Below are positions 48,700 to 62,611 of a stretch of DNA of 64,000 nt, piece after piece (position 1 is the stretch's first letter; every line of letters begins with the position of its first letter). The notes under the pieces are model-generated. The model saw nothing but the letters and a program-made list of their open reading frames with translations, was not told where the DNA came from and searched no databases. The DNA comes from Rhabdophis nuchalis. Lineage: Eukaryota; Chordata; Lepidosauria; Squamata; Natricidae. Location: positions 44,582,605-44,646,604 of the forward strand of contig CM077643.1 of the NCBI GenBank assembly GCA_039707465.1, written 5' to 3'. Made by a program: the position numbers and the translations under genes.

Positions 48700-51600
48700 C
48701 CCCACTACGTATTGACAGCCCTGCCCGAGCTCCTCGAGGTGATTGCCGAGGTGGCGGTCGGCACCCCCAGACTTTTAGTCATGGGGACTTCAACCTGCCA
48801 TCGGTAGGCAAGACATCTGAGACAGCCCGGGAGTTCATGGCCTCCATGACGGCCATGGACCTGACCCAAGTAATTCATGGCCCCACGCACACCGGGGGAC
48901 ACACAGTGGACCTAATTTTTGCCTCCGGCCAGTGGCTGAGTGATCTAGGAGAAGGGGAATTAAGCATCGAACCCCTGTCATGGTCAGATCACTCTCTCCT
49001 TCAGCTTGACTTTCCAACCGCCACACCTCATCGTGGGGAGGCGGAACCAGAGATATCAAGATGGTTCCACCCTAGGCGCCTGATGGACCCAGAGAGGTTC
49101 CAGACAGAGCTTGGGCCAATACCTGCGACCCTGACCCACGACTCGACTGAGGACCTAGTGACCACATGGAATAGTGCAGCCACGGGGGCCTTGGACCAGG
49201 TCGCGCCCTTGTGGCCTCTCACACGGTGCCAATCCACCCAGGCCCCTTGGTTCTCTGAGGAACTGCGGGTGATGAAGCGCCGTAAGAGATGCCTAGAGAG
49301 CATTTGGAGGTCCACTCGTGCCGAATCTGATTGAACACGGGCAAGGTCCCATTTGAGCACCTACCTAGTGGCGAAAAGAGCGCCGAAACGTAATTATTTT
49401 GCCGCTCTTATCGCATCCGCAGATAACCACCCTGCCACCCTGTTTAGAGTGACCCGCTCCCTCCTTCAACAGAGGCCGCGGGAAGCTACTTTGCAGGGCA
49501 GAGCAGAGGAATTCGGAGATTATCTGCAGGATAAAATTGCTCAGATCCGGAGCGAGCTGGCCTCCAATGAGGTTATTTTATTTATTTTTATTTATTTATT
49601 TATTATTTTATTCAATTTATATCCCGCCCTTCTCCAACAGGACCCAGGGCAGCGCACAGGAATTTAAAACAGCATACAAAAATAGTACAAAATACATAAA
49701 TTTAAAAAGCTATTAAATGATACAAAACCTGCGCTAAAACCAAATTAAAATCCCTCATTTAAAACTGTCTAATATTAGTCCCAGCGGAGGCTATGTTAGG
49801 CCGGCTTGATGAAATAAGTGTGTTTTTAAACAACGGCGGAAGAGGCGGAGGTCGGTGATAGTGCGGAGTTCAGGGGATAGGTCGTTCCACAGGGCAGGGC
49901 CCACCACAGAGAAGGCTCTTCCCCTGGGTGTCGCCAGCAGGCATTGTCCGGCCGATGGCACCCGGAGAAGCCCTCTCTGTGGGAGCGTATCGGTCTAAGG
50001 GATGTATGGGGCAGGAGACGGTCTCGCATATAACTAGGCCCCGAGCCATGGAGCGCTTTGAAGATGGTCGTCAGGACCTTGAAGCGCACCCGAAAGACCA
50101 CAGGAAGCCAGTGCAGCTCGCGCAGGATCGGTGTTATGTGGGAGCATCTAGGGGCTCCCGTAATCACCCGCACGGCTGCATTCTGGACTAGCTGTAGCTT
50201 TCGAGTGCACCTCAAGGGAAGCCCCATGTAGAGAGCATTGCAGTAGTCCAGTCGGGATGTCACGGGATGTCCAGTCAGGTTGGTCTGGGCGGACCGTCCG
50301 AGGCAGGTCTTGAGACTGTATTATGGAAGAGTTCGACCTTGTTACTCCAGATGACATGGACAGGTTGCCGAGACGACTGAATGCCACCACATGTTTATTG
50401 GACTCGTGTCCCTCCTGGCTGATACTGGCCTCCTGGGAGGTTACACGAGGCTGGCTCCAGGAAATTGAGAACACCTCTTTGAGTGAGGGGTTCTTGCCGG
50501 CCACCTTGAAAGAGGTGGTGGTAAGACCCCTCCTCAAGAAGCCTTCCCTGGACCCAGCGTTGTTAGTTAATTATCGTCCGGTCTCCAACCTTCACTTTCT
50601 TGCGAAGGTTGTTGAGAGTGTGGTGGCACAGCAGTTCCCTCGGCACCTGGAGGAAACTGTCTATCTCGACCTGCGCCAGTCCGGCTTCCGACCCTGACAC
50701 AGCACTGAGACGGCATTGGTCACGTTGGTTGATGATCTCTGGAGGGCCCGAGATAGAGCTGTTCCTCTATCTTGGTCCTATTAGATCTCTCAGCGGCTTT
50801 CGATACCATCGACCATGGTATTGCACCGACTGGGGAGGTTAGGGGTGGGAGGCACCGTGTTGCGGTGGTTCTCCTCCTACCTCTCCGGTCGTTCACAATT
50901 TGTGTTGACAGGAGAGCAGAGGTCGACTTCAAGGCCCCTCACATGTGGGGTGCCCCAGGGGTCGGTCCTCTCACCTCTCCTGTTCAACACCTATATGAAG
51001 CCATTGGGTGAGATCATCCGTGGTTTTGGGGTAGAGTACCATCAGTACGCTGATGATACTCAGCTGTACATATCTACCCCTAACCACCCCAACGATGCCG
51101 TCAAGGTGATGTCCTGGTGTCTGGAGGCCATGCGGGTCTGGATGGGGAGTAACAAGCTTCGACTCAACCCGTCCAAGACCGAGTGGCTGTGGTTCCCGAC
51201 GTGCCGGTATAGCCAGTTAAATCCATCACTGGCCATTGGGGGCGAGTTATTAGCCCCCGTGGAAAGGGCTTGCAACTTAGGCGTCCTCCTGGACTCACAG
51301 CTGTCCCTGGATGACCATGTGATGGCCGTGGCCAGGGGGGCTTTTTACCAGGTTTACCTGGTACGCCAGTTGCGCCCATTTCTAGACTGGGATGCCCTTC
51401 GCACCGTCACTCAAGCACTCGTTACGTCCTGCCTAGACTACTGTAATGCTCTCTACATGGGGCTTCCCTTTAGGTGCACCCGAAGGCTTCAGCTGGTACA
51501 GAATGCGGCCGCGCGGGGGATTTTGGGTGCCTCACGGTACTCCCATGTAACACCTCTCCTGCGCGAGCTGTACTGGTTGCTGGTAGCCTTTCGGGTGCGC

Positions 51601-52150
51601 TTCAAGGTGTTGATCACCATCTTTAAAGCGCTCCATGGCACGGGGCCTAGTTATTTGCGGGACCGCCTCCTACCACATACCTCCCTTCGGCCGATCCGCT
51701 CCCACAGGGAAGGCCTTCTCAGGGTGCCGGCTGCCGGTCAATGCCGGCTGGCGGCTCCTAGAGGAAGGGCCATTTCTGGCCCAGCCCTCTGGAACGACCT
51801 ACCCCCCGAACTGCGCACCACCAGGGACCTTCGCCTCTTCCGCCGCCTTCTTAAGACACACTTGTTCCACTTAGCTGGCCTTGCCTAGACCCCGATGAAA
51901 TTACCACAGATTTACTCAATGAATTTTAATATTTGTATTGTTTTAATTAGATTTTAGCACAGGTCAACTAATTTAATAGTATTTTAATGATGGCTGTAAT
52001 TAGATATTTATATCAATATTTATTGTATGTTTTAATCTTCCTGTGCACTGCCCTTATTTTAATCATATTTATATCCCGCCCTTCTCCACCAAGGACCCAG
52101 GGCGGCCCTGAGTCCCATTAGGAGATAGGCGTGGTATATAAATAGTAATT
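48700..52150 (+). pseudogene. Longest L2-clade LINE: endonuclease, RT and 3' end
   Basis: 48,770-49,334 encodes the C-terminal endonuclease (SHGDFNLPSV, with GDFN; LSWSDHSLLQLDF, with the SDH motif) and the linker to RT. After a nested reverse L2 (49572-50265) the RT continues: 50323-50697 (VVRPLLKKPSLDPALLVNYR) and 50815-51888 (357 residues; GVPQGS at 45-50, YADD at 78-81, [27 protein letters not shown], stop at 51,886). Stops and a frameshift near 50,697-50,815 kill it. The 3' end at ~52,050-52,150 has the usual cccgcccttctcc / gggcgg stem. The N-terminal endonuclease is missing. Confidence 0.9.
49572..50265 (-). pseudogene. L2 3' end nested antisense in an L2
   Basis: (ATTT)n tail, atatcccgcccttctccaac, then reverse reading 49826-50263 ([50 protein letters not shown]). 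It interrupts the host L2 after SELASNE. Confidence 0.88.
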
Positions 52151-52160
52151 AAGTAAAGTA

Positions 52161-53640
52161 AAGTTATTGAAGTGTGATTAAACACACAAGGAATTTGTCT
52201 CCGTACAAAAACTCTCATGTACATGCAAAGCAACAGAATCTCATCATCATCATCATCATCATCCCAATGAGGGGGTAGTAAAGAAGATAATAAAAAGCAT
52301 AATAATAATAATACTACAGCCGCACAACATGGGTAAATATATAGAGACATTAGACAGTCCTGTGAGAATTAGCTATTCCGCAGATTCCCAAATGCACATT
52401 CTAACAGCTTTCTTTAATGGCACCAGTCAATTTTGCTTTGTCATTTGGTGTCAGGGGAAGTACCCAAGAATTCCTAAAACTAAAATCAGGGGAGCCAAAG
52501 GCCATAAATCATTGAATTTACTTTTAGAGGAAGAGGCAGAGTTGGGTAAAGCTTGAGTACTGCGAAGGTACAAAAGTGAAATGGGCCAAATCAGAAATGG
52601 GGTTAGGTACACCCAACAGCTCTTCCTAGGTTCAGCACCCTGGTTTGTCCATTCTTCTCACCTCATGTTGAGAAAGAAGGAGGAGGGTAACAGCAGCAAA
52701 GAGGGGAGAAACAGCAAAGAGGGAATTTATTAGTACACCCACCAGGAGGACAACACTGTTCTGCACTGAACTGCTGCAAAATCAGGATAATGTTGATGAT
52801 CTGTGCAATCTCATTTATGACAGCAAACTTTTTTGCCACCACTGTGAGTGGTGGGTGGTCTTTCAGTAATTAACATGGAAATTGTCCATGTTCTTGCTTG
52901 ACCACAGACCTCGCTGAGTGGCTTTGGGCCAGTTGCTCCCACTTAGTCTAATCTTTGTCAAAAGGCTGTTGTTGTGGGGGATAAAACTCAGCCTCCCAGA
53001 GAAAAGGCAGTCGAGGGATATCATAAAGCAATAAAAAGAAGAGGCTCAGACCACAAGCAACATTTGCTATTCTAATAGCCCAATTCAGCTAAGATCTAAC
53101 AGGAATGGGTTAGAGCTAATCAGTGGAAAAGGGGAAATGACCTCCAGGCTTTTTGGCTGTGGTACACTCTTCCTAACTGCCTACCCCACTTCCCTCAAAT
53201 GATGCAGTATGTTTCACATTTTAGAGCCACAGGCTAAAATGCCATGGCCTCTTGAATGGAAATATTTCGTATTAAATAAACAAGAAGCAACATGTGAGGG
53301 TTTCTTGGTAACCAGAAGCCCAGACCGTGAAATTAATGTGAGTCTCAGGGATTTTTCTTTTTCCACTGATGGGAGAAGAGATTGTGTATCAGACATCAAG
53401 TCTTGTGATTATTTTATTAAGCCACAGGAGGGGAAGGAAATTGAAAGGAAGAAAAAAGAGAAAATCAAATGCTTTAAAATGTTTTAGTCACAAAGTATCC
53501 ATTAGAAGGTCATTTTAAAAATGAAAATTCAATCCAGCTGTGTGGTTTTTGAGATGGAATTTCAGAATTAGAAGCCACAGCTCATCACCTTTACTGATTT
53601 TGCTCATGGACCAACCAGACAAGCCAAAAATGACTTTAAT
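52161..53640. other. Intergenic; CAT/ATA short repeats and SINE fragment
   Basis: aagtgtgattaaacacacaa (52,167) matches the unclassified repeat at 26.8 kb. (CAT)n at 52237-52262. gctttgggccagttgctccc near 52,920 is tRNA-SINE body. A 92-codon reading at 53209-53487 has no recognisable domain. Confidence 0.45.
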
Positions 53641-54890
53641 ATACAGGTAGTCACATATGAGTGTAGGCTGCCTTTCCTATAATCTGGGTCTTGAATGATT
53701 CAGAAAAGCACTGGCTGGCAGAGGATGGTTGTGATATCGGCCAATTATTTTGCAAGCTAGATTTCTTATATGTCCTCAGTGGAAAGTCCATGAAAAACCT
53801 ATTACAGAAATCCAATTTAATTGAAATTATTAGGTGCATGCATTTGGGTTTACAACTATGACATTTTTTTTATTTTCTGGGTTCATGCATTATTTAAATA
53901 TCATGTTGTGATCCAGCTTTTCTTCCAAAAGCTCAAGGATAATGGCAGATGGTCATCTCTGGAAGGCCTATGAAATAGATTAGGGAGACGGGGTGGTAAG
54001 AGGAGAGAGTCCAAGATCATTCAGGGGCTACTGTGTCACCTGATAAATTATTTGGCAATACTCAGAACAAAATGCTTGACAAAATAGCCCTTAAAAGCAG
54101 ATTGTCGAATGTATTTCACAGATCATTATATTCAAGCGATACCAGTTTTTCTATTTTGCTCAGTACAATTTTCTGGTTAGGTCTCCTGTTTCTCGTCTTT
54201 GGTCCTAATTGCACCATTTCCCCCCATGCTTGGGATTCTTTTCTTGTTATATTTGTCTTGTTTCTCCAATTCCTTCATCTAAATGAAACTTTTAAAGATC
54301 TTCTTATTCTGGATAGCTTTTTGTTGAATAAACATTGAGGGCTAAACTATGCAATATGGGAGGCTATCTGTAAGTGGATCTTCAGGCTTTGACCATTACC
54401 GTATTTAAAAAAAACAGATGTGAGACTGAAATATTATCAAGTAGTGCTGAATAGAAGGCATTTAACCTTCCCGCTCTGCTAAATTACTCATCCAAACTCT
54501 GAATTGCCTCCCTATCTGAGAAAGCATCCTGATAATATAAAGAATGGGCACTTCAGGTTGCAATCTAGACTTCACAACCAGTTTCTTGATTTGTGTAACT
54601 GCTAAAACCCGCACCTCTAGATATTTTTGCAGCTCAAATTTAAAAGATCTAATCATAAGTCAAATAGTTCATTCCTTTGCTAATCTAGTCCCTACAAGAG
54701 TCAGGGAGAAGGCAGATGACAATATCCAAAACTGCATAAGACTTGAAACATATAATTAATACAATGATTTCAAACACAGTTAAATATGAAATTTGATGAT
54801 ATGCTTGTCCTTATTCTGTGTACAACTCTGTAACTGGAGGAATCTTCCAGTTTAGCTCTGCTCTGCTTTGTTTTAGCTCAAGTCTTGAAA
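53641..54890. other. Intergenic, apparently single-copy
   Basis: No repeat family recognised. Confidence 0.35.
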
Positions 54891-55690
<800 letters not shown>

Positions 55691-56060
55691 CAGCTAGTCC
55701 TCGGCTTACCATTCATCTACTGACCATTTGAAGTTACGATGGCACTGAAAAAAAGTGACCGATGACTACGTTTCACACTTCCAACCCTTGCAGCATCCCC
55801 AAGGTTGTGTGATGAAAATTTGGATGCTTGGCAACTGACATACCATGTTTATGATGGTTGCAATGTCTTGGAGTTATGTGGTCACTTTTTGCGACCTTCT
55901 GATAAGCAAAGTCAATGGGGAAACCCAATTCATTTAACAACCGTGTTAGTAACTTAACAACTGCAATGATTCACTTAATAATTGCACAAGAAAGATTGCA
56001 AAAGTCCCTTAGGAATGGAAATGTTGGGCACAATTGTAATCATAAGTCGAGGGCTACCTG
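55691..56060. mobile_element. MITE (CAGGTAGTCCTCGACTTA family), complete
   Basis: cagctagtcctcggcttacc to aagtcgagggctacctg, preceded by TA. Confidence 0.8.
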
Positions 56061-56089
56061 CACTTACTGTTGCTTGGCTGGTGGGCTGC

Positions 56090-56199
56090 TAGTGATCTAG
56101 TGAGCTGGCTGCTTGGCAGGCTAGGTGGTGAGCTGGCGGGCGGGTGGGCAGGTGGGTGGATGGGCAGGTGGGCGGGTGGGCAGGTGGGTGGGTGTGAAG
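56090..56199. repeat. GC-rich GGTGGGCA minisatellite
   Basis: Imperfect tggctg / ggcgggtgggcaggtgggtg units immediately before a hAT-like MITE. Confidence 0.8.
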
Positions 56200-56359
56200 C
56201 AATGGTGATTTTCCATTTTTTTACTACTGGTTTGCTCGTGTGCATGCATGCAACACTTCTGCACATGTGCAGAAGCATCTGGGTGGGTGGGTGGAGCCTC
56301 CCGCCACCGCCACTACCAGTTTGCCCGATCCGGGCTGAACCGGCAGAAACCCACCTCTG
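56200..56359. mobile_element. hAT-like MITE (CAGTGGTGGG family), diverged
   Basis: caatggtgattttccatttt to gcagaaacccacctctg, with cctcccgccaccgccactac inside as at 7,971. Confidence 0.65.
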
Positions 56360-56365
56360 GTGGGG

Positions 56366-57693
56366 GGGCTAATGTGATGTAATGAAGCCTTGCTAGGACC
56401 CTTTTGGTGCGTGGGCTCATGGGAAATCTGGCACTTGGACAAAGAGGAGAAAGTTTATAGGCTACCTGACTGCTGCTAAGAAAATCTGCCCAAATTAATA
56501 ACTAATTGGTTATTATTGTTTGATGCTTTATCGCTTTTGCCAGGTGTGCATTTTGTATTTTTGTCAGGTTTTCCTTTGGGATTGCAGCTTTCCATATTTC
56601 ACTCTATGTAATTTCTGCAGACCTGATTGCTTTGTAAAAAGAGCAGAACCTATAGAAAACCCGAAAACTCCATCAGCATCAAAATTGCCTTAAATTCTAA
56701 AACCTTTTTTCTTTTACTGAGATGTATGTCAAGAGTCACATATTTCCTTTCCTTATGTTGCCTGCTCTCATAAGGCATCCTGAATGATAAATGCTCTACA
56801 CTTAGTGGAAACCAATTCTGGAAACCAAAAAAAAAGTATGTGTTTCAAACAGGAACTAGGTTTAAATTACTGGAAGTGCCCATGGAGAATATTTATAAAA
56901 TGATACATAAAGGTAGCAGCTGCTTTACAGAGGAAATAATAAAAAGAGGAGATGAAAAGAAGGAAAGGGTCATTATAATTCAGAGATTAGCCAACTTGGT
57001 CCAAGGTTGACCATTTAAGTGGGGCCAGCCAAGTAGGTTAGATGGAGCATAAAACAAAACTGTGTAATGGAGATTATTTTAATACTGCTACATTCGTAGA
57101 TATTATGCTCTATGAGGCACCGTATATGTGTTTCTATTGCCATTATGGCTGATCGAAGTGATAAACATTTATTTTCTCCCAAATACATCTATTTGCTGTT
57201 GGGTTTTGCTGCTCTTGTTGGAATAGGAGAGTATAGAGATTTTCAGAATCAGCCAGAAAAATCCATAGCATACAAGGACCTTCCTGTGAATCATTTTAAT
57301 TTTTTAAGTGTTAACAATGCAAGATAAAACAACCTTGTGTTCTCTGACAGCTTGACCTTTACAACTAGATAGCTTTGTAAGTGGCAAGCAGCTGGTTAGC
57401 ATGCAGTAAAAACACTACATTTCTTTATGACTCTGATTTCTCTGCCTGTGTGAGATTAACTATTTCCCTGCCTGTGGAGTTATGCTTCTTCTGAAAGTCA
57501 ACGTATTTTAAGCTATTTTAATGTACATAGCTGTACTACATTCCCCTTAGAGTTAATTAAAGGCTTTTGTTACACTTAGCTGGCAGTCTCTTACAGCTAC
57601 CCGAATGTTAATCTGCAGCTCTTTTACTCCCTCTGGATTTCTGTTATGGTGAAGGATCAGATGATGGAATATATGTACAGGTGACTCCCTGGG
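56366..57693. other. Repeat-poor intergenic stretch
   Basis: ~1.3 kb without any family recognised, the longest such stretch after 52 kb. Could hold conserved non-coding DNA, but there is no direct evidence. Confidence 0.4.
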
Positions 57694-57701
57694 GATCAGA
57701 G

Positions 57702-58169
57702 CAGGGATGGGTTCCTGCTAGTTCTAACCTCTTCTATAGAAGAGGTTCCACAAATCTACAGTGCTGTTTAGAACCAGTTCCAGCTCCCTCCCTCCCGCCC
57801 ATCAGCCCATCATCAAGATGAAGAACGAGAGGAGGAATTCTGGGAGTTGAAGTCCACAAGTCTTAAAGCTGTCAAGTTTGAACACCCCTGGGGCTTGTTT
57901 TTTTCTAAAGGGTTAGGGGTGCAAGGGTCTTGTAACTTGAGAGCTTTAAGACTGGCATGCTTCAAATGCCAGAGTTTCTGAGCCAACATTTTGGTTGCTA
58001 AGCAAGAGCGTTGTTAAGTGAGTTTCACCACATTTTACAAGTTGGCCACGCCCACCCAGTTACATGACTGCTAGGCCACTCCCACCTAGTCACGTGACCA
58101 GCAAGCCACTCCCACAAAGCAGGCCAAACCTACAGAAGAGGTTCTAAAAAAATTTGAAACCCACCACTG
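57702..58169. mobile_element. hAT-like MITE (CAGTGGTGGG family), perfect TSD, with nested foldback half
   Basis: cagggatgggttcctgctag to atttgaaacccaccactg. Perfect duplication gatcagag (57694-57701, 58170-58177). The interior has a foldback-MITE half at 57833-57894 and three gccac(t/g)cccacc units. Confidence 0.9.
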
Positions 58170-58177
58170 GATCAGAG

Positions 58178-58690
58178 GAAGGGTCACATGAGGAGATAGG
58201 ACCCAGGTATGGATGGGATGGATATGAGAGTGAGGAACATGAATTCTGATAAAACATTTTCTCTTGTCTTCATTTCTTTGCCTTGATGATTAAGAGCTTT
58301 GCTCCTTCCTGTCTCTCTCACTGCCGAGGGAGGTGGGGAAGTGGGTGGGTGGGGGTTGCTGCCTCAGACAAAAGTTTTAAACTGCTTTTACCTTTCTCTG
58401 CAGAAGGATGGGGGTCTCACAGGAGCTGCCTCAGATAAAAACTGTTTGTTCTTTTATTCTGCTGTGTAATAGGAAGGGGGAGGGGGCTGCACATTAACAA
58501 TGAGACTGAAGTTAGCAACCACTAACCAGGATATTAGGAACAAGAATAGCTTACTTATAAGAAAACCCCCAAAACCCACATAGCTGGAGCACTTTGCAAG
58601 ATACCTGGGGTGAAAAACAGGTGACGTGACATTTAGCTATTTAACATACAGTAAGTGTAAAGGTTTGGGGGGGGGGTGAAATCCAAATAA
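58178..58690. other. Intergenic, unrecognised
   Basis: No family recognised; G runs at 58,345-58,360 and 58,668-58,676. Confidence 0.35.
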
Positions 58691-58697
58691 CCAATCA

Positions 58698-58985
58698 ATA
58701 TTATCTGTTATGCATGCATTATTAGGGGAAGGGCAAAAGGTTGAATGTGACCATCCCTTGACTATAAAGACTGCTGTAAGATCTAATCTTGCCCCATGGT
58801 TAGCTTTTCAAACTGGGTGCTTATATCTTGGTACCAAAAATAAAAGTATAATTCTGTATCACACCTTGTGCCCGGTGACTTATTGGCTTCAACACCAAGG
58901 AAGAGCCCAGGTTTGGGGACAACAGTGGATAGACAGACTACTACCATATGTCATGCTATCTCCTTCATCTTTAGGAATGGTATTA
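58698..58985 (+). mobile_element. LTR-like sequence (family 3), copy 2
   Basis: tgttatgcatgcattattag to ggtttggggacaaca, then the same ~57 bp as at 38,329 up to ggaatggtattag. Confidence 0.65.
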
Positions 58986-59875
58986 GAATAGAATAGAGTA
59001 GAATAGAATAGAATAGAATAGAATAGTTGGAAGAGACCTTGGAGGTCTTCTAGTCCAAATCCCCTGTTCAGGCAGGAAAACCTATACCTGTGATGGTGAG
59101 CAAACCTATGGCACGCATGCCACAGGTGGCATGTGGAGCCATTTGTCAGGGCATGCGAGGTGTTGCCTTGTAAGCTGGGCAGCGCGCATGCATGTGCTGG
59201 CCAGCTGACTTCGGCCTTCTTTTGAGGCCATTTTTTCATGACTTCTGCTTTGCTTGTAGGGCCGGTTTTAGCCCTCCGGAGTCTTTAGGAAAGCTTCCTG
59301 AAGGCCCCTAAAGGCTCCAGAGGAAAGAAAAAACGGCCCTACAGACAAACTGGAAGTCACTTCCGGTTTGCTCATAGGGTTGTTTTTTGCCCTCCGGAGC
59401 GTTCAGGGAAGCCTCCTGAAGGCTCCAGAGGGCTACCCTCCAAGCAAACCGGAAATCCATTCCTGAACTTCTGGTTTGCCCATAGGGCTGGTTTTCTGTG
59501 CTCCAGAGGCTTCAGGGAAGCTCCTGAAGCCTCCGGATGGCCTCCGGGGGAAGGGGGTAGCCTGTTTTCACCCTCCCCAGGCTCCTATAAAGCCTCTGGA
59601 GCTTGGGGAGGGTGAAAAAAGCACACCCAAAATGGGGGTGGAGCGCTGGTTCTGCGTGCATATGCGCTGGGGTAGAGCGCATAGCATTATGGGTGTGGCA
59701 CACCCGTGCACAACCCCCCTGCGCTCCCCCCGCTTTTGGCACACAAGCCAAAAAAGTTCGCCATCAGTGCCCTATACCATTTCAGACAGATTTTTGTCCA
59801 ATCCATTCTTAAAAACTTCCAGTTTTGGAGCATTCAGTAATCTTCACTCACTCGGGAATACACAGATCTTGAGTG
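58986..59875 (-). repeat. CR1 3' end with (AATAG)n, split by a MITE
   Basis: (AATAG)n at 58986-59026 with one variant unit, ttggaagagaccttggaggt, MITE 59088-59769, then catttcagacagatttttgt to ccagttttggagcattcagt. Confidence 0.85.
59088..59769. mobile_element. hAT-like MITE (CAGTGATGG family), 682 bp, in the CR1 octamer
   Basis: ctgtgatggtgagcaaacct to aaaagttcgccatcagtg. Flanks acctatac / ccctatac (7 of 8). Longer than the others because of internal GC-rich tandem units (gggaagcctcctgaaggctc and variants). Confidence 0.9.
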
Positions 59876-60350
59876 GACTTTGATCCATCTTCAAACCTGC
59901 TATTCATCGGCAGTCATTTTGCTTATCTCTATCATCTTCTCTGTCGCTCCCATTCAGACCCCACTCTCTTCCTGCTTATACTTTCACCCAGTTCAACTTC
60001 CTCTTCTCTAACATGAGAAACTCTATGTATCTATTTTGTTCCTCACTATGTCTCCACTTTATCAGCTCCAGACGCATCGGATACGTCACAGGGATTACAT
60101 GAACAGGATAGCAAACTATATTTACCTGCTCCATTCAGTTGCACTTGTAATCATACCTACTTTTCCAAGTGATGAAACATCACTTGGTAGGAGGAACAGA
60201 ACTTAAAGAGAACTGAAAGAGTACATAAGGCCCTATAATGAAATCCACAAGTTCATTGACACATCTTTTGTGTAGCCTGGATATGTGCTACATGTTGTCA
60301 TATTAGAAATGCCCAAACTCACTTTGTGGACATCATAGAAATTTAGTAAA
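59876..60350. other. Intergenic, unrecognised
   Basis: No family recognised. Confidence 0.35.
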
Positions 60351-60821
60351 TCTATATAAATAAAAATGTAAAATAGTTTGTACGAATCCACTAATCTCAA
60401 AAACTACTGGGCCGATTTAAACGAAACTTTCAGACAACGTAGCCAAGGACTTCCGATAATAGAATAGCTAATCATTTTGTGCCTAGCACACATGTGTTGT
60501 GTACAAATTACACACAAAAAAATGTACTCACTGAAATGTGATTTAACAGCCCTGTAGCCACGCCCATCAAACTGCTTTTCAACTGTCAGTGTTGGAAAAG
60601 GCCTCATACGGCGGCCTCTTGGGGCCAAAAAGGCACAGAGGATAGCAAACTCCCAGGTGGCCCATAGAGAGGGGGGGGGGAAGAGAAATTCTGCTCAGGA
60701 CTGTTCTCTGAGGTAAAAAAAAAGGAGGCAGGCAGCTGCTTTAAACTGTTTAATACGGACTGAACCAAACTGTAACAAAGAATCACCCATCTGACAGCAA
60801 ATACAGTTTAATAACAGAGGG

Positions 60822-61172
60822 ACTAGGGAAGACATGATAGCAGCCTTCCAATATCTCAGGGGTTGCCCCAAAGAAGAGGGAGTCAAGCTATTCACCAAGG
60901 CACCTGAGGGCAGAACAAGAAGCAATGGGTGGAAACTAATCAAGGAGAGAAGCAACCTAGAACTGAGGGCAAATTTCATGGCAGTGAGAACTATTAACCA
61001 GTGGAACATCTTGCCACCAGAAGTTATGGATGCCCCAACACTGGATGTGTTTTTAAGAAGAGACTGGAAAACCATTTGTCTGAAACGGCATAGGGTCTCC
61101 TGCTTGAGCAGCGGGGTTGGACTAGATGACCTCCAAGGTCCCTTCCAACTCTGCTATTGTATTATTGTATTA
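60822..61172 (+). repeat. CR1 LINE 3' part inside the Helitron
   Basis: Reading 60834-61178: MIAAFQYLRGCPKEEGVKLF then WKLIKERSNLELRANF and TINQWNILPPEVMDAPTLDV. Octamer gcataggg (61088-61095), empty. Confidence 0.85.
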
Positions 61173-61199
61173 CAGTAGATAGGGGAATAGAGAGACAGG

Positions 61200-61622
61200 G
61201 ATGTTGGATAGCCATTAGTCTGAAATGGTATAGGGCAGTGATGGCTAACCTTTTTTGGCTCACGTGCCAATAGCAGGGGGAGTGCAGGGGCGATGTGCAC
61301 AGGTGTGTCACATCCATAATGCTATGTGCATGACCCCCTGCATTTGGCATGCTTTTTACGTCATCCCCAGGCTCCAGAGGGTTTATAGGAGCCTGGGGAG
61401 GGTGAAAACAGCCTTCCCCCACCTCCAGAGGGCAAAAAATGGCCTCAAAATAAGGCCTAAATCAGCTGGCCAGGGCACACATACAAACTGAAGCTGACAG
61501 GGCAATGCCTCGAGTGGCCTAAGAAATGGTTCCGTGTGCCACCTGTGGCACCCGTGCCATAGGTTCGCCATCATGGGTATAGGGCTTCCTGCCTAGCAGG
61601 GAGTTGGACTAGATGACCCCCA
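61200..61622 (+). repeat. CR1 3' end split by a MITE
   Basis: gatgttggatagccattagt then, after the MITE, cttcctgcctagcagggagt. Confidence 0.82.
61236..61576. mobile_element. hAT-like MITE (CAGTGATGG family), perfect TSD in the CR1 octamer
   Basis: cagtgatggctaaccttttt to cataggttcgccatcatgg. Perfect duplication gtataggg (61228-61235, 61577-61584). Confidence 0.92.
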
Positions 61623-61639
61623 AGGGATAGATAGAGAGG

Positions 61640-61706
61640 CAGAAATAAGGTAGGTATGTAGGTAGGTAGGTAGGTGGATAGATGGATAGATAGATAGATA
61701 GATACA

Positions 61707-61742
<36 letters not shown>

Positions 61743-62522
61743 GACAGTAGGGAGGTAGGTAGGTAGGTAGGTAGGTAGGTAGGTAGGTAGGTAGGTAGGT
61801 AGAGGGAAAAGGAAGAAATATAGTAGGTAGGTAGGTAGGTAGGTACATAGGTAGGGGGATGGATAGATAGATAGGGAGAAATACAGTAGATAGGTAGGTA
61901 GAGGGATAGACAGAGAGGGAGAAATACAGTAGGTAGGCAGGTAGGTGGATAGGGGGATAGATAGAGAGGGAGAAATACAGTAGGTAGGTAGGTAGGTAGG
62001 TAGGTAGGTAGGTGGAGGGAGAAAGCAAGAAATACAATAGGTAGGTAAGTAGAGGGATAGACAGAGAGGGAGAAATACCGTAAGTAGGTAGGTAGGTGTA
62101 TCGATAGCGAGAAATACGGTAGGTAGGTAGGTAGAGGGATAGAGGGGGGGAAATACAGTAGGCAGGTAGATAGAGGGGAAAAAGAAAGAAATACAGTAGG
62201 TAGGTAGGTAGAGGGATAGACAGAGAGGGAGAAATACAGTAGGTAGGTAGGTAGAGGGATAGAGGGGGGGAAATACAGTAGGTAGGTAGGTAGATAGAGG
62301 GAAAAAGAAAGAAATACAGTAGGTAGGTAGGTAGAGGGATAGACAGAGAGGGAGAAATACAGTAGGTAGGCAGGTAGGTAGGGGGATAGATAGAGAGGGA
62401 GAAATATAGTAGGTAGGTAGGTAGGTAGGTAGAGGGATAGAGAGGGGGAAATACAATAGATAGGTAGGTAGGTAGAGGGAGAAAGAAAGAAATACAGTAG
62501 GTAGGTAGGTAGAGGGATAGAT

Positions 62523-62611
<89 letters not shown>

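Noticed and set aside
50815..51888. 357-residue reading as a host gene
   Set aside because: It is L2 reverse transcriptase (GVPQGS, YADD) continuous with endonuclease upstream, with disabling stops.
59476..59883. 135-codon reading
   Set aside because: Inside a MITE with internal GC-rich tandem units; no domain.
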